This document shows positions 47,640 to 57,258 of a stretch of 64,000 nt of DNA, piece by piece. Each line of letters opens with the position of its first letter. The stretch's first letter is position 1. Made by a program: the position numbers and the translations under genes. Source of the DNA: an uncultured Bacilli bacterium. Lineage in GTDB: Bacteria; Bacillota_I; Bacilli_A; RF39; UBA660. The notes under the pieces are model-generated. The model was not told where the DNA came from and did no database searches. It worked only from the letters and a program-made list of their open reading frames with translations. The stretch is from the NCBI GenBank assembly GCA_944363865.1, contig CALVVN010000024.1, positions 1 to 64,000 of the forward strand. Direction: 5' to 3'.

Positions 47640-47929
47640 TTAAATAACTTTGACAATACACTTTCTGTTTTAACTTTCTTATTTCCCTCTTCTAAATAAT
47701 TAACACTATTAATTTTTCCTTTTATAGATAAAGTACCTTGAAAAGTATCAAGTTTAATTAATTCTAGTTCCTCTCCTTTAATTAAAATATACCCCATAAC
47801 GCTTTCTAAAAAAAACTCTTCGTTATCAAAGTTTTCTAATTTTTTCACACCAGTAATATAAAGTGTTTTTCTCTCTCCAATTTGCACAGAATGATTAAAT
47901 GTATTTTCAACTTCTTTTACCTTGTCCAT
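47636..47929 (-). CDS. yabP: Sporulation protein YabP
   Basis: About 97 residues, entirely a YabP/YqfC domain: LYITGVKKLENFDNEEFFLESVMGYILIKGEEL then SIKGKINSVNY. The product localises with spore-coat assembly in Bacillus. The ATG at 47929 is chosen over the GTG at 47938 because AGGTGA lies 5 bases ahead. Operon with yabQ and divIC. Confidence 0.92.
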   Translation of the reverse strand: MDKVKEVENTFNHSVQIGERKTLYITGVKKLENFDNEEFFLESVMGYILIKGEELELIKLDTFQGTLSIKGKINSVNYLEEGNKKVKTESVLSKLFK

Positions 47930-47974
47930 ATTTATCACCTAACTAATACTATTCAAAAAAAATAAATATAGAAC

Positions 47975-47998
47975 AAATAAAAAAGCCTTAAAGGCTTT
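47975..47998 (-). terminator. Terminator of spoVG
   Basis: Minus strand AAAGCCTT/AAGGCTTT hairpin (47998-47982) followed by TTTATT. Confidence 0.8.
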
Positions 47999-48010
47999 AA
48001 AGTTCACTTT

Positions 48011-48298
48011 CTATTCTTCAGTTTCTACTTCATTTGAAACATCTTCAGCATTTTCGTATGCATCTAAAATTTCTTTTTCAAACATACTACGTACTTCTTG
48101 ACTTATTGGATGACAAATGTCTCTATATCCACCTGTACTAGTTTTTCTACTAGGCATAGCGATAAATAACCCTTTTGTTCCTTCTATGATTCTAATATCA
48201 TGAACAGCGAATTCATCATCTAATAATACAGATGCTATTCCTTTCATTCTAGAATCTTCTTTTTCAATTTTACGTATTGTAACTGACGTAATTTTCAT
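48011..48298 (-). CDS. spoVG: SpoVG regulatory protein
   Basis: A 95-residue protein with the invariant opening MKITSVTIRKI, LDDEFAVHDIRIIEG and FIAMPSRKTSTGGYRDICHPI of SpoVG. The acidic tail varies in all members. SpoVG binds nucleic acids and affects septum formation in sporulation and other regulated processes. AAGGAGG precedes the ATG and it has its own promoter. Confidence 0.97.
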   Translation of the reverse strand: MKITSVTIRKIEKEDSRMKGIASVLLDDEFAVHDIRIIEGTKGLFIAMPSRKTSTGGYRDICHPISQEVRSMFEKEILDAYENAEDVSNEVETEE

Positions 48299-48327
48299 AG
48301 TTCCATTCCTCCTTGTAAACTAAAAAT

Positions 48328-48356
48328 ATTTTACAACATAATATAAACAAAATCAA
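48328..48356 (-). promoter_or_regulatory. spoVG promoter
   Basis: Minus strand TTGATT (48356-48351), 17-base spacer, TAAAAT (48333-48328). The -35 overlaps the hairpin AAGACTTACTTGTAATGTCTT-like region (48355-48375) at the end of veg, so termination of veg and initiation of spoVG are packed together. Confidence 0.6.
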
Positions 48357-48374
48357 GACTTACTTGTAATGTCT

Positions 48375-48584
48375 TTACTGAGTTAGTATAACATTTTTTG
48401 TTAAAACATCAACATAAGAGAAAGTCTTTAAATCATCATTAACTTTAACTGTAAATAAATATGGATAAATATCTTGAACAACGCCAATAATATTTTCATA
48501 TCTGTTTCTTCCTATATTTATCTTTAAAAAAACTTCTTTACCTTTATATTTAGATATTTCTAACCTTATTTTTTCTATATTCAT
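48375..48584 (-). CDS. veg: Veg family protein
   Basis: A 69-residue Veg protein (MNIEKIRLEISKYKGKEVFLKINIGRNR, VVQDIYPYLFTVKV). In B. subtilis it is highly transcribed in vegetative cells, stimulates biofilm formation and lies next to yabG, as here. It begins directly after the yabG stop. Confidence 0.93.
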   Translation of the reverse strand: MNIEKIRLEISKYKGKEVFLKINIGRNRYENIIGVVQDIYPYLFTVKVNDDLKTFSYVDVLTKNVILTQ

Positions 48585-49355
48585 TTAAGCCTCATTCCTT
48601 GGATAACCAACACTCATAACGCCTTTTGTTTTTAAACCTCCAATGCCATCTTTACCATACTTTGTCTTTTCTAAAAGACTTATTAAATCTATTTCTTTCC
48701 CCTTTTCAGTCAAACATATATTAGTTGCGATAATAGCTGGATCTAAAGCGTGAATATTAATTCTCTTAGGACTTGAAGCAAAAGTAGCGCCCGCCTTAAT
48801 AAGTTCTTCATAATTACTTTGACAAGCTCCAGCAATAATAATTAAATTATCACCTCTACTTTTTCTAGCTTCTTTAACGCATTTTATAAAGTTATCACTG
48901 TTTTTATACAGATTCTTATCTGTAATTCTTTTTTTTAATATAGCATCATGTCCAGTAACAATTAAAATATCCGGATTAACAGAATCAATATATTTTGTAA
49001 CTTCTTTATGCATCAACGATTCTTTTATAGACTTTCCATATGCAACAACGTTTGCTTTTTTGTAAAAGTCCATACATCGTTTTAAATACGAATCGTCTCC
49101 ATCTAAATGTAACACTTTTCCAGGCAAATAAAAATACTCACTTCTATCAAGTTCTATCTCTTTTATACATTTATATAAATCTTCTTCACCACTTTCTCTT
49201 TTATCACTAAGTACCAAATCACTTTCATCGGCATCAGCAATTAATCTTACATCTACTCCCTTTAAAATACAATTTTTTCCTATTTTATCAATTACTAAAA
49301 AAACAATATCATGTTTATAACTTCTTCTAGTAACGTAATCACCAACATTTATCAT
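48585..49355 (-). CDS. yabG: Sporulation-specific protease YabG
   Basis: A 256-residue protein. It starts with VGDYVTRRSYKHDIVFLV and includes KVLHLDGDDSYL, DILIVTGHDA and IIAGACQSNYEELIKAGATFASSPKRINIHALDPA. The His of VTGHDA and Cys of AGACQS are the likely catalytic pair. YabG processes spore coat proteins around SpoIVA and SafA, so its presence argues for real spore formation. Adjacent to rsmA and veg as in B. subtilis. Confidence 0.95.
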   Translation of the reverse strand: MINVGDYVTRRSYKHDIVFLVIDKIGKNCILKGVDVRLIADADESDLVLSDKRESGEEDLYKCIKEIELDRSEYFYLPGKVLHLDGDDSYLKRCMDFYKKANVVAYGKSIKESLMHKEVTKYIDSVNPDILIVTGHDAILKKRITDKNLYKNSDNFIKCVKEARKSRGDNLIIIAGACQSNYEELIKAGATFASSPKRINIHALDPAIIATNICLTEKGKEIDLISLLEKTKYGKDGIGGLKTKGVMSVGYPRNEA

Positions 49356-49400
49356 AAATCACCTAATAAAATATATAAAAAAAAAGAAATAATATTACTA

Positions 49401-50210
49401 TTAATTCTCATTATTTAAAAAATTATAAAGCGAAACAAATTCATTTAAACTCAACTGTTCTGCCCTATATGACAAGTTTTTGTCTATACTATTTAGAAAT
49501 GTTTCAATTTTACTCAAATCATATTGTTTTAAATTATTTCTCAAATTTTTTCTTTTCTGTTTAAAAGCTGATTTTACAAATCTAAAAAAATCATTTTCAT
49601 CTGTAACTTTAAACTTATTATCATTTCTATTAAACTTTAGTACCACACTATCAACATCAGGTTTCGGAGTAAAACAACTTTTACTAACATCACATATTTT
49701 TAAAATATCATAATAAAATTGACAATAAAGACTTAAAGAATTGTAATCTCTGGTATTTGGCTTTGCCATTAATCTAGAGCCAACTTCTTTTTGAATCATA
49801 ATCGTAAAACAATCAGGTCTTAATTCATCAATAACTTTATTAATAATTGGACTTGTTATATAATACGGAATATTAGCAATAACATATAATTTACTATACT
49901 TATATTTTGATAAATATTCATTAATATTTGCCTTCAAAAAATCAATATATATAACTTTAAAATTAGCACATTTTTCTTCTAATTTATCTAAATAAATATC
50001 TAATCTTGTATCAATTTCAAAAGCTAAAACGTCATTATTCGTTTCAATTAATTTTTCGGTTAAAGCCCCACTACCAGGGCCAATTTCAATAATTAATGAG
50101 TTTGGCTCAATACATGAACCAACTACTATTTTATTCAAAATATTTTTATCATTTAAAAAGTTCTGTCCTAAACTTTTTTTATGTTTAAATCTTTCCATTT
50201 TACCAACCAT
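49401..50210 (-). CDS. rsmA: 16S rRNA (adenine1518/1519-N6)-dimethyltransferase
   Basis: A 269-residue enzyme also known as KsgA. It has KSLGQNFLNDKNILNKI, the S-adenosylmethionine site EIGPGSGALTEKL, the catalytic NIPYYITSP (NxPY) and FTPKPDVDSVVLKF. It dimethylates two adenines in helix 45 as a late 30S check. It overlaps the 3D-domain gene. The 5S rRNA maturase gene rnmV, normally just upstream, is absent. Confidence 0.96.
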   Translation of the reverse strand: MVGKMERFKHKKSLGQNFLNDKNILNKIVVGSCIEPNSLIIEIGPGSGALTEKLIETNNDVLAFEIDTRLDIYLDKLEEKCANFKVIYIDFLKANINEYLSKYKYSKLYVIANIPYYITSPIINKVIDELRPDCFTIMIQKEVGSRLMAKPNTRDYNSLSLYCQFYYDILKICDVSKSCFTPKPDVDSVVLKFNRNDNKFKVTDENDFFRFVKSAFKQKRKNLRNNLKQYDLSKIETFLNSIDKNLSYRAEQLSLNEFVSLYNFLNNEN

Positions 50211-50748
50211 ATCTCAAAACTTCAAATTCTTGATTTCTAACTCTACCGATATTAGTTGTAGCGTAATTTACATCGTCAACCAATAAATCAACATCATTTC
50301 CACCTACGCCTCTATCCATCGCTATTGCAATTATAGGCTCTCCGCCTATTTTATCAACATTAAATCTTAAAATTGTCCCACACGAATACTTACTACTAGT
50401 AGCAACAATTCTAACTTTACCATACTCGGAATCTTCAAAATAAATTCCACTTTCTAAAACATTAGTTCTTGGATGACATGCGAGGATTCCCGAGCATAAA
50501 GGACAATCGCCAACATAGGCAGTTAAATCTCCAACAAAAGTCGCTTCAGTGTCATATAACTCACTTAAATATAAACTTTCGTGATTTTCTTCAATAACTG
50601 CAACTTCCAAAGATTTATTTAAATTAACATTATTTATTTCCACATTATAAGAAGTATCTAAAACATTAGTACTTATTAATAGCATCAACACAAATAACAT
50701 ACATGTTCTAACTATAACTAACCATTTTTTAGGTTTATATACTTTCAT
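50200..50748 (-). CDS. 3D-domain cell-wall protein (YabE-related)
   Basis: A 182-residue exported protein: signal or anchor helix (about 10-26), then a linker and a C-terminal 3D domain. The end GTILRF...GGEPIIAIAMDRGVGGNDVDLLVDDVNYATTNIGR carries the aspartates of the 3D (double-psi barrel) fold found in lytic transglycosylase-type hydrolases. Its position between tatD and rsmA matches yabE of B. subtilis, but the DUF348 and G5 repeats are missing. Two Cys pairs (CPLCSGILAC) are unusual for this family. Confidence 0.75.
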   Translation of the reverse strand: MKVYKPKKWLVIVRTCMLFVLMLLISTNVLDTSYNVEINNVNLNKSLEVAVIEENHESLYLSELYDTEATFVGDLTAYVGDCPLCSGILACHPRTNVLESGIYFEDSEYGKVRIVATSSKYSCGTILRFNVDKIGGEPIIAIAMDRGVGGNDVDLLVDDVNYATTNIGRVRNQEFEVLRYGW

Positions 50749-50781
50749 TGATACACCTCTTGGCTAAAAATAATTATACTA

Positions 50782-51540
50782 TTATTCACTTAAAAAGTCA
50801 AAAAGCGTGACCGCATTCAAGCTTGTTATTCTCATAACTTCATCAACACTGGTGTTTTTATAAAATGCAACCTTTTCAGCAATAACTGGTATATATTTAG
50901 GTTCATTAGTATTTTTTCTATAAGGTTCTGGTGTTAGAAATGGAGAATCCGTTTCTAATAAAATGTATTCCAAAGGAACATTTTTTATTACTTCGCCTAA
51001 TTTAGAATTTTTAAAAGTTAATACGCCACCTATTCCCAAAAAATAACCTAATTTAATAAACTCCTTTGCCGTTTCTATACTTCCACTAAAACAATGAATA
51101 ACCCCTTTCAATTTATAATTCTTTAATATTTTTAACATATCATCGGTTGCATTGCGAGAATGAATTATAACCGGTAGATTATACTTTGAAGCTAATTTTA
51201 ACTGAAGTTCAAATATCTCAATTTGTTTTAACACATTATCTTTTGAATAATAATAATCTAATCCAATCTCTCCAACAGCTACTACTTTATCATTCCTAAT
51301 TATTTTTTCCAACTCAAAAAAAGTATTGGTATCAATACTATCAACATTTAATGGATGTATTCCCACCGCAGGATGCAATAAATTGTACCTTTTATTCAAA
51401 GATACAACTTCATAACTTGTATTTAAATCATCGGCACAATTAACAACTTTTAACACATTATTTTTTTTTGCCGAAGCAACAACTTCATCAATATTTTTAC
51501 AATCTCTTGAATTAATATGTGCATGTGTATCAACAAACAT
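50782..51540 (-). CDS. tatD: TatD-family DNase
   Basis: A 252-residue metal-dependent hydrolase. DTHAHIN (residues 3-9), GEIGLDYYY (Glu metal ligand), PVIIHSRNA, GVIHCFSG and LETDSPFLTPEPYR define the TatD TIM barrel. It acts as 3'-5' exonuclease or deoxyribonuclease, or as a quality-control hydrolase. Syntenic with Bacillus. Confidence 0.95.
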   Translation of the reverse strand: MFVDTHAHINSRDCKNIDEVVASAKKNNVLKVVNCADDLNTSYEVVSLNKRYNLLHPAVGIHPLNVDSIDTNTFFELEKIIRNDKVVAVGEIGLDYYYSKDNVLKQIEIFELQLKLASKYNLPVIIHSRNATDDMLKILKNYKLKGVIHCFSGSIETAKEFIKLGYFLGIGGVLTFKNSKLGEVIKNVPLEYILLETDSPFLTPEPYRKNTNEPKYIPVIAEKVAFYKNTSVDEVMRITSLNAVTLFDFLSE

Positions 51541-51551
51541 ACTTAACCTCT

Positions 51552-51767
51552 CTACATTTCATACTTAATCCATAAAATACTATAATATACTAATAAACCT
51601 GCAAAAATTATAGTATATAAATGTATTTTCTCTTTAGCAAATAACATTATTAAAACTACAATATCTACTGCCAAAACTGATAAAATTCTTTTTTTGTTTA
51701 TACGACAATAATTTATTATTTTCATAAGCATCAAACAAACTATAACAATTTCTAAAACCAATTTCAA
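51552..51767 (-). CDS. Possible small membrane protein
   Basis: A 71-residue frame starting at TTG with no visible ribosome binding site. Two or three hydrophobic segments are separated by a KKR turn. The composition looks like a real membrane protein, but there is no recognised family and no start support; an internal ATG (51731) is equally weak. It fills the 290-base gap between tatD and dut. Confidence 0.35.
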   Translation of the reverse strand: MKLVLEIVIVCLMLMKIINYCRINKKRILSVLAVDIVVLIMLFAKEKIHLYTIIFAGLLVYYSILWIKYEM

Positions 51768-51834
51768 TTAAAAAAACAAACTTTTTCAATCTTTTACATT
51801 TTTTTACATATTTTTACATTCTTTGTATAAGCAA

Positions 51835-52311
51835 TTATTTTCCGGTACTTCCTAAGCCACCTTTTCTTAACTTTCCAGAACTAACCTCATCATCAGTTGT
51901 AAAAAACTTAACAAATATTCCTTGGCAAATTGATTGTCCTTTTTTAAAAATTAATTTATCAATGCTTTGATTTTGAACAGAAATCCATATATGACCTTCA
52001 TTTTCACTATTATTGTAATAATCACTATCAATTATACCAACTTGATTTGTCAATCTTACATTGTACTTAAATCCCACACTACTTCTAACAAACAACATTA
52101 GCATTTCATCGCTATTCATTTGAGCTTTGATTCCAGTTGGAACCCTTAGTATTTGATTTGGTTCTAATTCAATATCATTAATTAAACAAAAATCATATCC
52201 AGCACTGTTAATTGTCTTTCTACTAGGTAATTTGTAATCATCATAAACATTTTTGTTCTCACAAACATCTTTTTTAAACTGATTGTAACTTATTTTTTCA
52301 AACTTCCTCAT
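51835..52311 (-). CDS. dut: dUTP diphosphatase
   Basis: About 158 residues. SAGYDFCL (motif I), FVRSSVGFKY (II), GIIDSDYYNNSENEGHIWISVQN (III), KKGQSICQGIFVKF (IV) and the C-terminal RKGGLGSTGK (V) are all present. It removes dUTP and supplies dUMP, complementing the dCMP deaminase at 18.3 kb. The ATG at 52311 is chosen because GAGG lies eight bases upstream; the longer frame to 52344 runs into the preceding terminator. Confidence 0.93.
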   Translation of the reverse strand: MRKFEKISYNQFKKDVCENKNVYDDYKLPSRKTINSAGYDFCLINDIELEPNQILRVPTGIKAQMNSDEMLMLFVRSSVGFKYNVRLTNQVGIIDSDYYNNSENEGHIWISVQNQSIDKLIFKKGQSICQGIFVKFFTTDDEVSSGKLRKGGLGSTGK

Positions 52312-52324
52312 ATATAATACCTCA

Positions 52325-52361
52325 TTAAAAAACAAGAACATCAAGTAAAAATATTCTTGTT
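52325..52361 (-). terminator. Terminator of spoVT
   Basis: Minus strand AACAAGAA...TTCTTGTT stem with a 15-base loop, followed by six T. Confidence 0.75.
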
Positions 52362-52412
52362 AGATTATTAAATACTTAACAAATAAAGTATATAATAAAT
52401 AATAATTTATGT

Positions 52413-52934
52413 CTAGTCAGTTTCTAATTTTATTTTTATAAGAGAATCAATTATATCTACTATCAATTTATCTTGGTTAGTAATTTCCTTTTCACTTATA
52501 CATATTATTGAGCCAACTAAATCAGTATTTACTATAATTGGTTTAATATAATAGTTACCTTTTATAACACTATCTTCACATATATTTAAATTAATGCCAG
52601 TACCAATTTTTCGTTCTTCAAAAATACTGTTTAAATTATTGCCCACTTTTTTATTTTCTAGAACTTTAAAATCATTTTTATTAGAAAAAATAACATATTC
52701 TCTATCTGTAACAATTAATGATATAGGCATTAACTTATTAAATAAATTGATATAACTTATAACTACATCTTTAAAAGTTAAAAGTCTATGATATTTTTTT
52801 AAAATTATATTGTCATTTTCTACATATATTTCTAATTCTTCTCCATCTTTTATATTTAAATTTTTACGTATTTCTTTAGGAATAACGATTCTACCTAATT
52901 TATCTATTTTTCTAATTAATCCAGTATTTACCAT
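52413..52934 (-). CDS. spoVT: Stage V sporulation regulator SpoVT
   Basis: A 173-residue protein. The N-terminal AbrB-type swapped-hairpin DNA-binding domain (TGLIRKIDKLGRIVIPKEIRK, residues 3-50) is followed by a GAF-like domain (about 55-170). This is the SpoVT architecture; AbrB itself lacks the GAF part. SpoVT tunes late forespore (sigma-G) genes. It lies next to mfd as in B. subtilis, except that ppa is inserted on the opposite strand. GAGGTG precedes the ATG. Confidence 0.9.
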   Translation of the reverse strand: MVNTGLIRKIDKLGRIVIPKEIRKNLNIKDGEELEIYVENDNIILKKYHRLLTFKDVVISYINLFNKLMPISLIVTDREYVIFSNKNDFKVLENKKVGNNLNSIFEERKIGTGINLNICEDSVIKGNYYIKPIIVNTDLVGSIICISEKEITNQDKLIVDIIDSLIKIKLETD

Positions 52935-52988
52935 ATAAGCACCTCATTTTTAGTTTACCTAAATGTGACAAATAATATACGTAGTTTA

Positions 52989-53017
52989 TTGACAATATTT
53001 AATATATAAAATATACT
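52989..53017 (+). promoter_or_regulatory. Promoter of ppa
   Basis: TTGACA (52989-52994), 17-base spacer, TATACT (53012-53017). Confidence 0.8.
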
Positions 53018-53034
53018 CAAGATGGTGAATAATA

Positions 53035-53526
53035 ATGAATTATGTATATGAAAGTATAATTGAAATTCCAATGGGAACAAAAAACAAATTTGAAGTTGAT
53101 AAAAAAAATGGAAAAATAAAATTGGATCGTGTACTGTATAGTGCACTTACTTACCCCGGTGAATATGGCTACATTGAAAATACCTTATCTCAAGATGGAG
53201 ACCCACTAGATATTCTAATAATTAGTTCATATCCAACATTTCCTGGCTGTATAGTAGATGCTAGAATAATAGGATACCTAAGTGTTATTGATAATGGACA
53301 ACATGATGAAAAAGTTATTGCAGTAGTAGATAAAGACCCTAGATTTGAACACATCAACGATATTGAAGACATAAATCATTTACAAGCAGAAATAAAAGAT
53401 TTCTTTCAAAATTATAAAACACTTCAAAAAATCGTAGTTGAAGCAAAAGATTTTCACAATAAAGAAGCGGCTTTAAAATTAATTGAAGAATGTCAAGAAA
53501 GATATAATAATACTAAAAAAGACTAG
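53035..53526 (+). CDS. ppa: Inorganic pyrophosphatase, family I
   Basis: A 163-residue soluble enzyme that hydrolyses pyrophosphate from biosynthesis. IEIPMGTKNKFEVDKKNG, YPGEYGYIENT, the signature DGDPLDILI (metal-binding Asp residues) and VDKDPRF are conserved. It is a lone plus-strand gene between spoVT and mfd, with its own consensus promoter, GGTGA ribosome site and a terminator-like end. Confidence 0.95.
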   Translation: MNYVYESIIEIPMGTKNKFEVDKKNGKIKLDRVLYSALTYPGEYGYIENTLSQDGDPLDILIISSYPTFPGCIVDARIIGYLSVIDNGQHDEKVIAVVDKDPRFEHINDIEDINHLQAEIKDFFQNYKTLQKIVVEAKDFHNKEAALKLIEECQERYNNTKKD

Positions 53527-53572
53527 TTTAATCTGTACTTTTTAAAGTATAGAACATTCTAATCTTTTTTTA
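53516..53572. terminator. Branched terminator between ppa and mfd
   Basis: AAAAAGACTAG (53516 on) pairs imperfectly with CTAATCTTTTTTT (to about 53572), and the loop contains TACTTT-TT-AAAGTA. It lies between convergent genes. Confidence 0.55.
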
Positions 53573-56500
53573 TATCAAAGTATCATTAATATATAGAACT
53601 AATTCTGTCAAGTAAAATATGTAATGTTTATCAATATTTAATTTATTTAATTCAATAAATATTGAATTGCCTCTGTAAATAAAATTAAACTTAGTACTAA
53701 TCTGAGTAGTTTTAATAAACAACTTTTCTATATTCAATTTATCATATAAGTTTTTATTTAATCTTAAAGATATTTTTTGTGTCGTATTCATTGCAATTAC
53801 AATATCTAATTTATTTATCAATTTTTCAAGAAGTTCTTGATTCATATATACAATTAGTTTTTCATCTACATATCCGAATCTATCTTTTATTTCGTTTGCT
53901 AATTTATTTAGAGATTCTAGATTATCTATTTCAGTTATTTTTTTATGTATTAAAATTATTATGTCTTGTTCATCTGAATAATTCTCATCAATATGTGTAT
54001 CAACATCATCTAAGACTATATCAGTCTCATCTTCTTGTTTATTATTAATTTCTTCATTAACCAGTTCAAGATACATATCAACTCCAACACTATCTATAAA
54101 ACCAGCTTGTTCTCTACCTAATAAATCGCCTGCGCCTCTTATACTTAAATCACGCATTGCTAATTTATAACCACTTCCAAGTTCGGTAAACTCTTTTATA
54201 GCTTCTAATCTCTTTTGAGCATTTTCATTCAATACCTTACTTTTATCATACATTAAATAAGCATAGGCAATTTTATCACCACGACCAACTCTACCACGTA
54301 TTTGATATAACTGACTTAAGCCATATTTATCAGCATCTATTACTATCATAGTGTTTGCATTAGGTATATCAATACCATTTTCAATAATAGTTGTACTTAA
54401 CAAAACATCAAACTTTTTACCTGTAAAATCATCCATTATTGCATTAATTTCAATTTTATTCATCTTTCCATGTGCATAACAAAACTTTACTTCAGGAATC
54501 AACCCTTTTAATTCATTTATAACCTTATCCATGTTAAAAATATTGTTATACAAGATAAATGTTTGGCCTGCCCTTGAATATTCTTTTAAAATAATTTCTC
54601 TTAAAACATACTTGTCGTATGCTATTACGTAAGTTTGTACTGGATACCTATTTTTAGGCGGAGTTTCTATTAAAGATAAATCTCTAATACCAATCAATGA
54701 CATTTGTAAACTTCTCGGAATAGGTGTAGCAGAGACATTTAAAACGTGAACATTTTCTTTTATTTTCTTTATTTTTTCTTTATGCATTACTCCAAATCGG
54801 TGTTCTTCATCTACTACAAGCAATCCTAAATCCTTAAATATTATGTCATTGCTTAGTAATCTATGTGTCCCAAAAATAACATCAATTTTCCCTGATTTTA
54901 AATCATTAATAATTCTTTTTGCATCCTTTAACGATGTATGACGATTAATTAATTCAACATTTACACTAAAGTTCTTAAATCTTTCCAAAGCAGAATTATA
55001 TTGTTGATTAGAAAGTAAAGTAGTTGGACACAAATACATTGCTTGCTTTCCATTAAGAATAGTTTTAAATATAACCCTAAAGATCACTTCAGTCTTTCCA
55101 TAACCAACATCTCCACATAATAGTCTATCCATAGGAATTCCGCTTTCTAAATCTTTTTTTATTTCTTCAGTTGATTTAATTTGATCTGCTGTAAATTCAT
55201 ACGGAAACTCACTTTCAAAAACTAGTTGAAGTGGATCATCTTTAGAAAAAGGTTCAATTTTAACATTAGCTCTTTTTTTATATATCTCTAAAAGTTCATT
55301 ACTAATGTCTTTAATTCTTTTCCTTATATTCATTTTAGTTTTTTGCCATTCAATACTATTTAATTTGTTAATTTTAGGCTTAACCCCTTCTTTAGATGAA
55401 TACTTATATAATTTATTTATATTATCAATAGATAAGTACAATTTGTCATTACCTTTATACTGAATTAAAATATAATCTTTCTTTATTGAATTTTTAGTAA
55501 TAGTTGAAATACCTTTATAAATACCAATTCCATGGTTTTTATGCACAACATAATCACCAATTTTAAGTTTATCTATATCATTAATTTTACTGCCAAACTT
55601 ATACTTATTTAAAGTATTATAATTTTGTTTTATAACTAAATCATTATCAGATAAATAAATAATATTATTGTAAATAAATCCTGAATTTAAATAACAATTT
55701 ATAACTTTAACATTATTTAAATCTTTTTTTACTCTACTTAAAAAATTACTATTATCAGTACAAAGATACGCATTTTCATTATTTAATAAGGAAATAAACT
55801 TTTCATAGTCATTGTTAAAATTATCAATAGATTTAGCTTCAATAACGTAATCATAGTTTCCATGATTGTCAATTAAATCCAAAAATATCTTGTTATTAAT
55901 TGAAATGTCATTTAACATAAAAACTTGCGAAAAATCATTATCATAATATTTAATTTGATCTATAATATTTTTCATTATATTCTGACATTGTGTATTATCC
56001 TGTAAAATAACAAACGGATTATTTAAATAATCTAAAACAGAACTTGTATTTTCTTCAAATGTATCTATGACAGGTTTAATTTTAATTGATTCTATTTGTT
56101 TTATTGTTAACTGAGATTCTTCATTAAAAATAGAAATGTTTAATAATTCATCATCAAAAAAATCTAATCTAATTGGATGTTCTTCTTGAAATGGAAATAT
56201 ATCCACTACATACCCGCGAATAGCATACTCACCCACATTTGTAACAAGTGACTCTCTTTTATATCCAATATTTTCCAACTTACTTATTAACATTTCACGT
56301 TCAAGTATATTTGACTTATTTAATTCTAAACAATTAGAAAAATAAGTCTCTTTTTTTGGTAATCTTTTTATAAAACTATTAACATGACAAATAACAATTT
56401 TTTTATCATCATTATCTATAGAATTTAAAAAACTCATTCTCATAAATAATAAATCATCTGATGCCGCGATTGCTTTTTTTGTTAAATAATCATCTTCTGG

Positions 56501-56710
56501 AAAAATATAAACATTTTCAAATGAATGCCTTAAATTATTATACAATTTATTTGCATCGTTTAGCGTTGGAACTAATATAACTATATTTTGTTGCAACGAA
56601 AAAAATATATATAACACTAATTGATTATATATTTCATTATTTGACACCGATATTTTTAAATCATTTTTAATTTTAAAATCAAATAAATTATTATATATAT
56701 TACTTTTCAT
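53570..56710 (-). CDS. mfd: Transcription-repair coupling factor
   Basis: A 1046-residue protein, slightly shorter than the usual 1150-1180. An N-terminal UvrB-like region is followed by the RNA polymerase-interaction domain (KIGDYVVHKNHGIGIYKGI). The RecG-like translocase motor has GDVGYGKTEV (Walker A), VDEEHRFGV (DEEH box), LNVSATPIPRSLQMS and QIRGRVGRGD. The C-terminal TRCF domain is present. It removes stalled polymerase and recruits UvrA. Confidence 0.97.
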   Translation of the reverse strand: MKSNIYNNLFDFKIKNDLKISVSNNEIYNQLVLYIFFSLQQNIVILVPTLNDANKLYNNLRHSFENVYIFPEDDYLTKKAIAASDDLLFMRMSFLNSIDNDDKKIVICHVNSFIKRLPKKETYFSNCLELNKSNILEREMLISKLENIGYKRESLVTNVGEYAIRGYVVDIFPFQEEHPIRLDFFDDELLNISIFNEESQLTIKQIESIKIKPVIDTFEENTSSVLDYLNNPFVILQDNTQCQNIMKNIIDQIKYYDNDFSQVFMLNDISINNKIFLDLIDNHGNYDYVIEAKSIDNFNNDYEKFISLLNNENAYLCTDNSNFLSRVKKDLNNVKVINCYLNSGFIYNNIIYLSDNDLVIKQNYNTLNKYKFGSKINDIDKLKIGDYVVHKNHGIGIYKGISTITKNSIKKDYILIQYKGNDKLYLSIDNINKLYKYSSKEGVKPKINKLNSIEWQKTKMNIRKRIKDISNELLEIYKKRANVKIEPFSKDDPLQLVFESEFPYEFTADQIKSTEEIKKDLESGIPMDRLLCGDVGYGKTEVIFRVIFKTILNGKQAMYLCPTTLLSNQQYNSALERFKNFSVNVELINRHTSLKDAKRIINDLKSGKIDVIFGTHRLLSNDIIFKDLGLLVVDEEHRFGVMHKEKIKKIKENVHVLNVSATPIPRSLQMSLIGIRDLSLIETPPKNRYPVQTYVIAYDKYVLREIILKEYSRAGQTFILYNNIFNMDKVINELKGLIPEVKFCYAHGKMNKIEINAIMDDFTGKKFDVLLSTTIIENGIDIPNANTMIVIDADKYGLSQLYQIRGRVGRGDKIAYAYLMYDKSKVLNENAQKRLEAIKEFTELGSGYKLAMRDLSIRGAGDLLGREQAGFIDSVGVDMYLELVNEEINNKQEDETDIVLDDVDTHIDENYSDEQDIIILIHKKITEIDNLESLNKLANEIKDRFGYVDEKLIVYMNQELLEKLINKLDIVIAMNTTQKISLRLNKNLYDKLNIEKLFIKTTQISTKFNFIYRGNSIFIELNKLNIDKHYIFYLTELVLYINDTLI

Positions 56711-56718
56711 ATTTACCC

Positions 56719-57258
56719 TTAATTATATTTATTCATTAATTTATCAAAATCTATTCGTAAGTAATCGCCTATAATATTAACAACTTTGTTTAATACTTCA
56801 TCAAGGATAACCTTCTCATCAGGAGAAAACTTTCCCAAAACATAATCTTTCATATCATAGTTAGGTTTTCCAATACCAACCCTAACTCGCTTTATATTAC
56901 TATTGTTAAGATTATCAATAATATTTTTAAATCCGTTGTGACCACCCGCAGAGCCATCTGGCTTTATTTTAACATTTCCTAATTCAAAAGCCATATCATC
57001 ATAAATAATTAATATGTCCGCAATATCAATCTTATAATAACTCTTAAACTTTTTTATAACTTCGCCGGACAAATTCATAAAACTTAATGGCTTTAAAAAT
57101 ATTACATCATTATTGCTATCAACAAAATATTCACCATTAAATTTAATTTTATAATTAACATTTTCAGATAAATATCTATCAATTGCCATAAATCCAACAT
57201 TATGTCTAGTATTGCAATATTCATCTCCCGGATTTCCTAATCCAACTATCATTTTCAT
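56719..57258 (-). CDS. pth: Peptidyl-tRNA hydrolase
   Basis: A 179-residue enzyme with GLGNPGDEYCNTRHNVGFMAID (Asn and catalytic His), FLKPLSFMNLSG and the DDMAFELGNVKIKPDGSAGGHNG core. It frees tRNA from prematurely released peptides. Overlaps rsmI by 4 bases and precedes mfd by 8. Confidence 0.97.
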   Translation of the reverse strand: MKMIVGLGNPGDEYCNTRHNVGFMAIDRYLSENVNYKIKFNGEYFVDSNNDVIFLKPLSFMNLSGEVIKKFKSYYKIDIADILIIYDDMAFELGNVKIKPDGSAGGHNGFKNIIDNLNNSNIKRVRVGIGKPNYDMKDYVLGKFSPDEKVILDEVLNKVVNIIGDYLRIDFDKLMNKYN